Shown piece after piece: positions 10,530-22,664 of a stretch of DNA of 64,000 nucleotides; the stretch's first letter is position 1; each line of letters opens with the position of its first letter. Both the position numbers and the translations under genes were made by a program. This DNA comes from Arenicola marina (taxonomy: Eukaryota; Annelida; Polychaeta; Arenicolidae). A model generated the notes under the pieces. The model saw only the letters and a program-made list of their open reading frames with translations. It searched no databases and was not told the DNA's origin. The stretch covers positions 14,701,911 through 14,765,910 of the forward strand of contig OZ025256.1 in NCBI GenBank assembly GCA_964019135.1, in the 5' to 3' direction.

Positions 10530-13500
10530 ACGATAGGATGTCTCAGTGACTAAACGGGTGACATAGGATATTTCCGTGACTAAACTGATGTGACATATGA
10601 TGTCTGGGTGACTAAACTGATGTGACACAGGATGTCTCGGTGACTAAACTGATGTGACATATGATGTCTCGGTGACTAAACTGATGTGACATAGGATGTC
10701 TCAATGACTAAACTGATGTGACATAGGATGCCTCACTGCCTCAACTGATGTGACATAGGATGTCTCAGTGACTAAACTGGCGTGACAGGATGTCTCAGTG
10801 ACTAAACTGGCGTGACATAGGATGTCTCGGTGACTAAACTGATGTGACACAGGATGTCTCGGTGACTAAACTGATGTGACATATGATGTCTCGGTGACTA
10901 AACTGATGTGACATAGGATGTCTCAGTGACTAAACTGATGTGACATAGGATGTCTCGGTGACTAAACTGGCGTGACAGGATGTCTCAGTGACTAAACTGG
11001 CGTGACATAGGATGTCTCGGTGACTAAACTGATGTGACACAGGATGTCTCGGTGACTAAACTGATGTGACATATGATGTCTCGGTGACTAAACTGATGTG
11101 ACATAGGATGTCTCAATGACTAAACTGATGTGACATAGGATGCCTCACTGCCTCAACTGATGTGACATAGGATGTCTCAGTGACTAAACTGGCGTGACAG
11201 GATGTCTCAGTGACTAAACTGGCGTGACATAGGATGTCTCGGTGACTAAACTGATGTGACACAGGATGTCTCGGTGACTAAACTGATGTGACATATGATG
11301 TCTCGGTGACTAAACTGATGTGACATAGGATGTCTCAGTGACTAAACTGATGTGACATAGGATGTCTCGGTGACTAAACTGGCGTGACAGGATGTCTCGG
11401 TGACTAAACTGGCGTGACATAGGATGTCTCGGTGACTAAACTGATGTGACATAGGATGTCTCGGTGACTAAACTGATGTGACATAGGATGTCTCAATGAC
11501 TAAACTGGCGTGACATAGGATGTCTCGGTGACTAAACTGATGTGACACAGGATGTCTCGGTGACTAAACTGATGTGACATATGATGTCTCGGTGACTAAA
11601 CTGATGTGACATAGGATGTCTCAGTGACTAAACTGGCGTGACATAGGATGTCTCGGTGACTAAACTGATGTGACACAGGATGTCTCGGTGACTAAACTGA
11701 TGTGACATATGATGTCTCGGTGACTAAACTGATGTGACATAGGATGTCTCAATGACTAAACTGATGTGACATAGGATGCCTCAGTGACTAAACTGGCGTG
11801 ACATAGGATGTCTCAGTGACTAAACTGGCGTGACAGGATGTCTCAGTGACTAAACTGGCGTGACATAGGATGTCTCGGTGACTAAACTGATGTGACCTTG
11901 GATGTCTCAATGACTAAACTGATGTGACATAGGATGCCTCACTGCCTCAACTGATGTGACATAGGATGTCTCACTGACTAAACTGATGTGACATAGGATG
12001 TCTCAGTGACTAAACTGGCGTGACATAGGATGTCTCGGTGACTAAACTGATGTGACATAGGATGTCTCGGTGACTGAACAGGCGTGACATAGGATGTGTC
12101 GGTGACTAAACTGATGTTACATCGGATGTCTCAATGACTAAACTGATGTGACATAGGATGTCTCAGTGACTAAACTGGCGTGACATAGGATATCTCGGTG
12201 ACTAAACTGATGTGACATAGGATGTCTCGGTGACTAAACTGATGTGACATAGGATGTCTCAATGACTAAACTGGCGTGACATAGGATGTCTCGGTGACTA
12301 AACTGATGTGACACAGGATGTCTCGGTGACTAAACTGATGTGACATATGATGTCTCGGTGACTAAACTGATGTGACATAGAATGTCTCAGTGACTAAACT
12401 GATGTGACATAGGATATCTCGGTGACGAAACTGATGTGACCTAGGATGTCTCAATGACTAAAATTATGTGACATAGGATGCCTCACTGCCTCAACTGATG
12501 TGACATGGGATGTCTCACTGACTAAATTGATGTGACATAGGATGTCTCAGTGACTAAACTGATGTGACATAGGATGTCTCAGTGACTAAACTGGCGTGAC
12601 ATAGGATGTCTCAGTGACTAAACTGATGTGACATAGGATGTCTCGGTGACTAAACTGATGTGACATAAGATGTCTCGGTGACTAAACTGATGTGACATAG
12701 GATGTCTCGGTGACTAAACTGATGTGACCTAGGATGTCTCAATGACTAAATTTATGTGACATTATGTGACATATAAACTGGCGTGACATAGGATGTCTCA
12801 GTGACTAAACTGATGTGACATAGGATGTCTCTGACTAAACTGGCGTGACATGGGATGCCTCACTGCCTCAACTGATGTGACATGGGATGTCTCACTGACT
12901 AAACTGGCGTGACATAGGATGTCTCAGTGACTAAACTGATGTGACATAGGATGTCTCTGACTAAACTGGCGTGACATAGGATGTCTCAGTGACTAAACTG
13001 ATGTGACATAGGATGTCTCGGTGACTAAACTGATGTGACCTTGGATGTCTCAATGACTAAACTGATGTGACATAGGATGCCTCACTGCCTCAACTGATGT
13101 GACATAGGATGTCTCAGTGACTAAACTGGCGTGACATAGGATGTCTCGGTGACTAAACTGATGTGACATAAGATGTCTCGGTGACTAAACTGATGTGACA
13201 TAGGATGCCTCAGTGACTAAACTGGCGTGACATAGGATGTCTCAGTGACTAAACTGGCGTGACATGGGATGTCTCGGTGACTAAACTGATGTGACATAGG
13301 ATGTCTCAGTGACTAAACTGGCGTGACATAGGATGTCTCAGTGACTAAACTGATGTGACATAGGATGTCTCAGTGACTAAACTGGCGTGACATGGGATGT
13401 CTCGGTGACTAAACTGATGTGACATAGGATGTCTCAGTGACTAAACTGGCGTGACATAGGATGTCTCAGTGACTAAACTGGCGTGACATGGGATGTCTCG

Positions 13501-16500
13501 GTGACTAAACTGATGTGACATATGATGTCTCGGTGACTAAACTGATGTGACCTAGGATGTCTCAATGACTAAACTTATGTGACATAGGATGCCTCACTGC
13601 CTCAACTGATGTGACATAGGATGTCTCACTGACTAAACTGATGTGACATAGGATGTCTCACTGACTAAACTGATGTGACATAGGATGTCTCAGTGACTAA
13701 ACTGATGTGACATAGGATGTCTCAGTGACTAAACTGGCGTGACATAGGATGTCTCGGTGACTAAACTGATGTGACATAGGATGTCTCAGTGACTAAACTG
13801 GCGTGACATAGGATGTCTCAGTGACTAAACTGGCGTGACATAGGGTGTCTCAGTGACTAAACTGATGTGACATAAGATGTCTCGGTGACTAAACTGATGT
13901 GACATAGGATGTCTCGGTGACTAAACTGATGTGCACTAGGATGTCTCAATGACTAAACTTATGTGACATAGGATGCCTCACTGCCTCAACTGATGTGACA
14001 TGGGATGTCTCGGTGACTAAACTGGATGTCTCAGTGACTAAACTGGCGTGACATGGGATGTCTCAGTGACTAAACTGGCGTGACATGGGATGTCTCGGTG
14101 ACTAAACTGATGTGACATAGGATGTCTCAGTGACTAAACTGGATGTCTCAGTGACTAAACTGGCGTGACATGGGATGTCTCGGTGACTAAACTGGCGTGA
14201 CATAGGATGTCTCGGTGACTAAACTGATGTGACATAGGATGTCTCAGTGACTAAACTGGATGTCTCAGTGACTAAACTGGCGTGACATGGGATGTCTCGG
14301 TGACTAAACTGGCGTGACATAGGATGTCTCGGTGACTAAACTGATGTGACATAGGATGTCTCGGTGACTAAACTGGCGTGACATAGGATGTCTCGGTGAC
14401 TAAACTGATGTGACATAGGATGTCTCGGTGACTAAACTGATGTGACATAGGATGTCTCGGTGACTAAACTGGCGTGACATAGGATGTCTCGGTGACTAAA
14501 CTGGCGTGACATGGGATGTCTCGGTGACTAAACTGATGTGACATAGGATGTCTCGGTGACTAAACTGGCGTGACATAGGATGTCTCGGTGACTAAACTGA
14601 TGTGATATAGGATGTCTCAGTGACTAAACTGATGTGACATAGGATGTGTCGGTGACTAAACTGGCGTGACATAGGATGTCTCGGTGACTAAACTGATGTG
14701 ACATAGGGTGTCTCGGTGACTAAACTGGCGTGACATAGGATGTCTCGGTGACTAAACTGGCGTGACATAGGATGTCTCAGTGACTAAACTGATGTGACAT
14801 AGGATGTCTCAGTGACTAAACTGATGCGACATAAGATGTCTCAGTGACTAAACTGATGCGACATAAGATGTCTCAGTGACTAAACTGATGTGACATAGAA
14901 TGTCTCAGTGACTAAACTGATGCGACATAAGATGTCTCGGTGACTAAACTGATGCGACATAAGATGTCTCAGTGACTAAACTGATGTGACATAGAATGTC
15001 TCAGTGACTAAACTGATGTGACATAGGATGTCTCAGTGACTAAACTGGCGTGACATAGGATGTCTCGGTGACTAAACTGATGTGACATAGGATGTCTCGG
15101 TGACTAAACTGATGTGACATAGGATGTCTCGGTGACTAAACTGATGTGACATAGGATGTCTCGGTGACTAAACTGGCGTGACATAGGATGTCTCGGTGAC
15201 TAAACTGGCGTGACATAGGATGTCTCGGTGACTAAACTGATGTGACATAGGATGTCTCAGTGACTAAACTGATGTGCACTAGGATGTCTCGGTGACTAAA
15301 CTGATGTGACATAGGATGTCTCGGTGACTAAACTGGCGTGACATAGGATGTCTCGGTGACTAAACTGGCGTGACATAGGATGTCTCGGTGACTAAACTGA
15401 TGTGACATAGAATGTCTCAGTGACTAAACTGATGTGACATAGGATGTCTCAGTGACTAAACTGATGCGACATAAGATGTCTCAGTGACTAAACTGATGCG
15501 ACATAAGATGTCTCAGTGACTAAACTGATGTGACATAGAATGACTCAGTGACTAAACTGATGTGACATAGAATGTCTCAGTGACTAAACTGATGCGACAT
15601 AAGATGTCTCAGTGACTAAACTGATGCGACATAAGATGTCTCAGTGACTAAACTGATGTGACATAGAATGTCTCAGTGACTAAACTGATGTGACATAGAA
15701 TGTCTCAGTGACTAAACTGATGTGACATAGAATGTCTCAGTGACTAAACTGATGCGACATAAGATGTCTTAGTGACTAAACTGATGCGACATAGGATGTC
15801 TCACTGACTAAACTGATGTGACACAGGATGTCTCAGTGACTAAACTGATGCGACATAAGATGTCTCAGTGACTAAACTGATGTGACATAGAATGTCTCAG
15901 TGATTAAACTAATGTGGCAGGATGTCTCAGTGACTAAACTGATGTGACATAGAATGTCTCAGTGACTAAACTGATGCGACATAAGATGTCTGTGACTAAA
16001 CTGATGCGACATAGGATGTCTCAGTGACTAAACTGATGCGACATAAGATGTCTCGGTGACTAAACTGATGCGACATAGGATGTCTCAGTGACTAAACTGA
16101 TGCGACATAAGATGTCTCGGTGACTAAACTGATGCGACATAAGATGTCTCAGTGACTAAACTGATGCGACATAAGATGTCTCAGTGACTAAACTGATGTG
16201 ACATAGAATGTCTCAGTGATTAAACTAATGTGGCAGGATGTCTCAGTGACTAAACTGATGTGACATAGAATGTCTCAGTGACTAAACTGATGCGACATAA
16301 GATGTCTCAGTGACTAAACTGATGCGACATAAGATGTCTCGGTGACTAAACTGATGCGACATAGGATGTCTCAGTGACTAAACTGATGCGACATAAGATG
16401 TCTCGGTGACTGAACAGGCGTGACATAGGATGTCTCGGTGACCAAACTGGCGTGACATAGGATGTCTCGGTGACTAAACTGATGCGACATAAGATGTCTC

Positions 16501-16708
16501 AGTGACTAAACTGATGCGACATAGGATGTCTCAGTGACTAAACTGATGCGACATAAGATGTCTCGGTGACTAAACTGATGCGACATAAGATGTCTCAGTG
16601 ACTAAACTGATGCGACATAAGATGTCTCAGTGACTAAACTGATGTGACATAGAATGTCTCAGTGATTAAACTAATGTGGCAGGATGTCTCAGCGACTAAA
16701 CTGATGCG
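10530..16708. repeat. 32-bp satellite, block 1
   Basis: About 190 units of the type GATGTCTCGGTGACTAAACT followed by GATGTGACATAG. Variants (GGCGTGACATAG, GATGCGACATAA, GCCTCACTGCCTCA) recur in order, so there is higher-order structure. It begins about 60 bp past the DCDC2 poly(A) signal. Confidence 0.95.
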
Positions 16709-16711
16709 ACA

Positions 16712-17169
16712 TAGGAAGACCCTTGGTGTGGTTTGATATTGGACTTTCACCAGCGACGCAGGCGGACGGTTACACTGATCTAACTAGACGTAGTGCGTCA
16801 GTGGCGAGGAATTAAGGTAGGAATGGCGGTAACAACGTTATACCAGCCGACAGGTAGCTATAATTAAGGGACGGCGATAGAATAGTGCATCCGCGGGGCT
16901 AAGATAAGTTTTATGACCAAATTATTTAAGCTGCTAAGCTCTCGCCATATTAACACCCAGGGTTGGGGGTTGGGGGGTGATGCTGATACTGTGGAAGGGG
17001 TGTCAATATTAGGGGTATCATCTGTTAGAACCCACGCAATGGATTGTTGCATTGGCAGTAAATGACAGGCGTGAGTCATGTGTGAGCTATATTCAAACAA
17101 TTATTCGCCCTAAGGTTATAGGAATTTCGGAGATTCTGTGTCCCAGTGGCAGATGTCCGAAATAAGGGT
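16712..17169. repeat. 0.46-kb unique segment, copy 1, within the satellite
   Basis: It starts GACCCTTGGTGTGGTTTGAT and ends CAGATGTCCGAAATAAGGGTT. It is about 97-98% identical by eye to 19143-19608. No terminal inverted repeats or coding potential are seen. Confidence 0.9.
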
Positions 17170-19140
17170 TATGTGACATAGAATGTCTCAGTGACTAAAC
17201 TGATGTGACATAGAATGTCTCAGTGACTAAACTTATGCGACATAAGATGTCTCAGTGACTAAACTGATGCGACATAAGATGTCTCAGTGACTAAACTGAT
17301 GTGACATAGAATGTCTCAGTGACTAAACTGATGTGACAGAATGTCTCAGTGACTAAACTGATGTGACATAGAATGTCTCAGTGACTAAACTGATGTGACA
17401 TAGAATGTCTCAGTGACTAAACTTATGCGACATAGAATGTCTCAGTGACTAAACTGATGTGACATAGGATGTCTCAGTGATTAAACTAATGTGGCAGGAT
17501 GTCTCAGTGACTAAACTGATGTGACATAGAATGTCTCAGTGACTAAACTGATGTGACATAGGATGTCTCAGTGATTAAACTGATGTGACATAGAATGTCT
17601 CAGTGACTAAACTGATGTGACATAGAATGTCTCAGTGACTAAACTTATGCGACATAAGATGTCTCAGTGACTAAACTGATGCGACATAAGATGTCTCAGT
17701 GACTAAACTGATGCGACATAAAATGTCTCAGTGACTAAACTGATGTGACACAGGATGTCTCAGTGACTAAACTGATGCGACATAAGATGTCTCAGTGACT
17801 AAACTGATGTGACATAGAATGACTCAGTGACTAAACTGATGCGACATAAGATGTCTCAGTGACTAAACTGATGTGACATAGAATGTCTCAGTGACTAAAC
17901 TGATGTGACAGAATGTCTCAGTGACTAAACTGATGTGACATAGAATGTCTCAGTGACTAAACTGATGTGACATAGAATGTCTCAGTGACTAAACTTATGC
18001 GACATAGAATGTCTCAGTGACTAAACTGATGTGACATAGGATGTCTCAGTGATTAAACTAATGTGGCAGGATGTCTCAGTGACTAAACTGATGTGACATA
18101 GAATGTCTCAGTGACTAAACTGATGTGACATAGGATGTCTCAGTGATTAAACTGATGTGACATAGAATGTCTCAGTGACTAAACTGATGTGACATAGAAT
18201 GTCTCAGTGACTAAACTTATGCGACATAAGATGTCTCAGTGACTAAACTGATGCGACATAAAATGTCTCAGTGACTAAACTGATGCGACATAAAATGTCT
18301 CAGTGACTAAACTGATGTGACACAGGATGTCTCAGTGACTAAACTGATGCGACATAAGATGTCTCAGTGACTAAACTGATGTGACATAGAATGACTCAGT
18401 GACTAAACTGATGCGACATAAGATGTCTCAGTGACTAAACTGATGTGACATAGAATGTCTCAGTGACTAAACTGATGTGACAGAATGTCTCAGTGACTAA
18501 ACTGATGCGACATAAGATGTCTCAGTGACTAAACTGATGCGACATAAGATGTCTCAGTGACTAAACTGATGTGACATAGAATGTCTCAGTGACTAAACTG
18601 ATGTGACATAGAATGTCTCAGTGACTAAACTGATGTGACATAGAATGTCTCAGTGACTAAACTTATGCGACATAAGATGTCTCAGTGACTAAACTGATGC
18701 GACATAAGATGTCTCAGTGACTAAACTGATGCGACATAAAATGTCTCAGTGACTAAACTGATGTGACACAGGATGTCTCAGTGACTAAACTGATGCGACA
18801 TAAGATGTCTCAGTGACTAAACTGATGTGACATAGAATGACTCAGTGACTAAACTGATGCGACATAAGATGTCTCAGTGACTAAACTGATGTGACATAGA
18901 ATGTCTCAGTGACTAAACTGATGTGACAGAATGTCTCAGTGACTAAACTGATGCGACATAAGATGTCTCAGTGACTAAACTGATGCGACATAAGATGTCT
19001 CAGTGACTAAACTGATGTGACATAGAATGTCTCAGTGACTAAACTGATGTGACATAGGATGTCTCAGTGATTAAACTAATGTGGCAGGATGTCTCAGCGA
19101 CTAAACTGATGCGACATGTCTCAGTGACTAAACTGATGCG
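17170..19140. repeat. 32-bp satellite, block 2
   Basis: About 60 units, dominated by the GATGTGACATAGAATGTCTC and GATGCGACATAAGATGTC variants. A marker variant with a shortened unit (GATGTGACAGAATG) recurs at 17330, 17902 and 18474, a 572-bp higher-order period. Confidence 0.93.
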
Positions 19141-19142
19141 AC

Positions 19143-19608
19143 ATAGGAAGACCCGTGGTGTGGTTTGATATTGGACTGTGACTTTCACCAGCGACGCAGG
19201 CGGACGGTTACACTGATCTAACTAGACGTAGTGCGTCAGTGGCGAGGAATTAAGGTAGGAATGGCGGTAACAACGTTATACCAGCCGACAGGTAGCTATA
19301 ATTAAGGGACGGCGATAGAATAGTGCATCCGCGGGGCTAAGACAAGTTTTATGAACAAGTTATTTAAGCTGTTAAGCTCTCGCCATATTAACACCCAGGG
19401 TTGGGGGTTGGGGGGTGATGCTGATACTGTGGAAGGGGTGTCAATATTAGGGGTATCTCCTGTTAGAACCCACGCAATGGATTGTTGCATTGGCAGTAAA
19501 TGACAGGCGTAAGTCATGTGTGAGCTATATTCAAACAATTATTCGCCCTAAGGTTATAGGAATTTCGGAGATTCTGTGTCCCAGTGGCAGATGTCCGAAA
19601 TAAGGGTT
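19143..19608. repeat. 0.46-kb unique segment, copy 2
   Basis: Second copy of 16712-17169 with a six-base insertion near 19176 and a handful of substitutions. It ends the satellite block. Confidence 0.9.
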
Positions 19609-19838
19609 TTGTACTATTCAGTCAAAATGACCGTTCCCATGCAATTTGATCCAATATCCAATATTGGACCAGAGAGCTTGACTGCATGCTTGGTGCCACC
19701 ATACTTGTATTGACGGCGACTGGACGGTGAAGTCAAAGGATCAACACTGCATTAATATTTAATTCCGATTTAACCTTGTTATGAAGGTACGCTAATAAGA
19801 TGCATGTACATAGACTTAGTGCTTCTCTTAGTCTTAGA

Positions 19839-20690
19839 TCAATGGGTATAAGGTCCTCACATCAATGGGTATAAGGTCCTCACATCAATGGGTATAAGGT
19901 CCTCACATCAATGGGTATAAGGTCCTCACATCAATGGGTATAAGGTCCTCACATCAATGGGTATAAGGTCCTCACATCAATGGGTATAAGGTCCTCACAT
20001 CAATGGGTATAAGGTCCTCACATCAATGGGTATAAGGTCCTCACATTAATGGGTATAAGGTCCTCACATCAATGGGTATAAGGTCCTCACATCAATGGGT
20101 ATAAGGTCCTCACATCAATGGATATAAGGTCCTCACATCAATGGGTATAAGGTCCTCACATCAATGGGTATAAGGTCCTCACATCAATGGGTATAAGGTC
20201 CTCACATCAATGGGTATAAGGTCCTCACATCAATGGGTATAAGGTCCTCACATCAATGGATATAAGGTCCTCACATCAATGGATATAAGGTCCTCACATC
20301 AATGGGTATAAGGTCCTCACATCAATGGATATAAGGTCCTCACATCAATGGGTATAAGGTCCTCACATCAATGGGTATAAGGTCCTCACATCAATGGGTA
20401 TAAGGTCCTCACATCAATGGATATAAGGTCCTCACATCAATGGGTATAAGGTCCTCACATCAATGGATATAAGGTCCTCACATCAATGGGTATAAGGTCC
20501 TCACGTCAATGGGTATAAGGTCCTCACATCAATGGGTATAAGGTCCTCATATCAATGGGTATAAGGTCCTCACATCAATGGGTATAAGGTCCTCAATTCA
20601 ATGGGTATAAGGTCCTCACATCAATGGGTATAAGGTCCTCACATCAATGGGTATAAGGTCCTCACATCATTGGGTATAAGGTCCCCACAT
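19839..20690. repeat. 23-bp minisatellite
   Basis: About 37 very uniform copies of ATCAATGGGTATAAGGTCCT followed by CAC. Confidence 0.95.
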
Positions 20691-20924
20691 TAATTAATTA
20701 ACCTAACTTTTCGTGCCATGTTTTGAAAGTTATTACTCTACATTTTGGGATATATTAATTAGTTTACTGCATTAATTAAGACATCTAGGGTCAGACCATA
20801 CTCAGTATTTAGGTCAACGTTTGGGTTTGGATTCAGCCACCTTTTCATCCAGTGATTTATCATCCATACGAGATACAGCTGAGGTCATGTTCTGATGTGA
20901 ACCACACGTCCGCCTCGTTGGGCG

Positions 20925-21060
20925 TGTCGGCGAGCTAGGGCTCGCGCTTCCCCATTATAGAGGCCTCCGTCATCGAGGCAAGGCTCACGAGTCCCTATTA
21001 TAGAGGCCTCCGTCACCGAGCCAGGGCTCACGTTTCCCTATTATAGAGGCCTCCCTAGGA
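20925..21060. repeat. 43-bp tandem triplication
   Basis: Three copies with the core CCCTATTATAGAGGCCTCC and GTCACCGAG. Confidence 0.8.
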
Positions 21061-22015
21061 CCCCCTGCGATGCCTTCAAGGGGGTGGGGGGAGGTCTAGT
21101 GGCGCCCCACGCCGGCCTTGATTGATGTCTGTCGTGCACTCAGGCTCTCTCACAGAGGGCGGCCGGCCGACTAGCTGTGTGGTCCTCTATGGCAGCGGGG
21201 TGACCTCGTCGCTGGAGGCTTGAGGAACAGACAGACTGAGTGGGTGTGGCCAGGGGATCGTTTCATCGGGAGTGAACAGTTCGTAGCTCTATCTTTCACA
21301 ACGTGGTCTAACGACTGATCCACCGAAGCAACCGAAATAAGCGTTACTCAGAGATTAGTGGGGTGCAGCCATTGCAGCGTGTAAGTTATATTTCTGCCAA
21401 TAGTATTCAAAATTATATATGAAAATATATTTATAAGGTAAATTAACTTTTCGTTCGTTGTCGGCCGACAATACAATTGTTGAATTTGCGAGCGAAAGTA
21501 CGAGATTAGACGCCGGGGTTTGTGGGAAAACACCTCATTGTGTTGACACATGTTGGAAAATACCACATTATTTTCACATATTTATATTTAATATAAAGGT
21601 GTCTGTATAACGGTACTCCTATAACATGCAATGTGTCGACCACGGGTCAATCTAAAAGCCCCAATCATGATCAATTTCAAATCCTATTGGGATACAATGC
21701 ATTAAACTATTGACAAAAAGTGTGAGTAACTTTTTCGAATCTAATATCAGATACTAGAATATTTATTGATTGACTCTCTTATGCGCCAAATTTCCTTTAT
21801 TAAGCGCTACCAGTCTCAATTAGACTGATTTAGTCATGCGCAAATGTCGCTTAATGAGTCTGAATAATTAAATTTGACCGAAATAAGCTGCGAATACATC
21901 TTCTTATGAAGATGGATGACAACCATTATTTTATTCTATTTCGCATTATTGTTATGGTCACCATGCTTATAGTGTTCATTCAATTTATAGTAATTCAATG
22001 GAGAATACAATATTG
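21061..22015. other. Unique spacer upstream of the IQ gene exons
   Basis: A G/C-rich first part (21060-21330) and an A/T-rich second part. The 5' exons of the IQ gene could lie here, but no exon or promoter can be supported. Confidence 0.4.
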
Positions 22016-22016
22016 A

Positions 22017-22178
22017 GATTCTTGAGTACAATACTGAGATAATTGGAAACAAAATACTGAGATAATTGGAAACAAAATACTGAGATAATTGGAAACAAAA
22101 TACTGAGATAATTGGAAACAAAATACTGAGATAATTGGAAACAAAATACTGAGATAATTGGATACAAAATACTGATAT
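22017..22178. repeat. 23-bp minisatellite before the Pro-rich exon
   Basis: Six to seven copies of GATAATTGGAAACAAAATAC followed by TGA, about 100 bp upstream of the acceptor at 22279. Confidence 0.9.
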
Positions 22179-22279
22179 TCTTATGTACATTGATATTCTT
22201 GAGTAGCTTACTGAGAGAACCATTCTGAGATTGTTGGGTACAATACTGAGACGATTATGTTCTTTACTTGCACGTGCAG

Positions 22280-22664
22280 GATGAGGACATTGTGCACGAT
22301 TCTGACCCAACCACGGAGATTAACGGCGAGGGCAGAACGGCAACCCCCGCCCAGGAAAACCACCGTTCCCCTACCCCTACCCAACGATCCCCCACCCCCA
22401 CCCAAGAGACCAAGCGGTCCCCCACCCCCGCCCAACGGTCCCCCACCCCCGCCCAGCGGTCCCCCACCCCCGCCCAGCGGTCCCCCACCCCCCGCCCAGC
22501 GGTCCCCCACCCCCGCCCAGCGGTCCCCCACCCCCGCCCAGGCGACCCAACAATCTCGCACTCCGTCGCGTCAATCCTCCAGGGCAGCGACACCTAGGGA
22601 GGAGAATGGTCGAAGTTCTTCAAAGGGCTGACGTCGATGAAACCAAGGACGACGAAAAGCAAAG
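22280..22664 (+). CDS. IQ-protein exon with RSPTPAQ repeats (frameshifted)
   Basis: Acceptor CACGTGCAG, candidate donor AAAG|GTACGC. It opens as DEDIVHDSDPTTEINGEG and then a 21-bp repeat coding RSPTPAQ about eight times. In the sixth unit the CCC ACC CCC run has one extra C (near 22491). This shifts the frame to a stop at 22595-22597, while the repeat register continues in the +1 frame as RSPTPAQ, then SRTPSRQSSRAATPREENG. A second shift near 22625 would be needed to reach the acidic end DVDETKDDEKQ. Confidence 0.5.
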
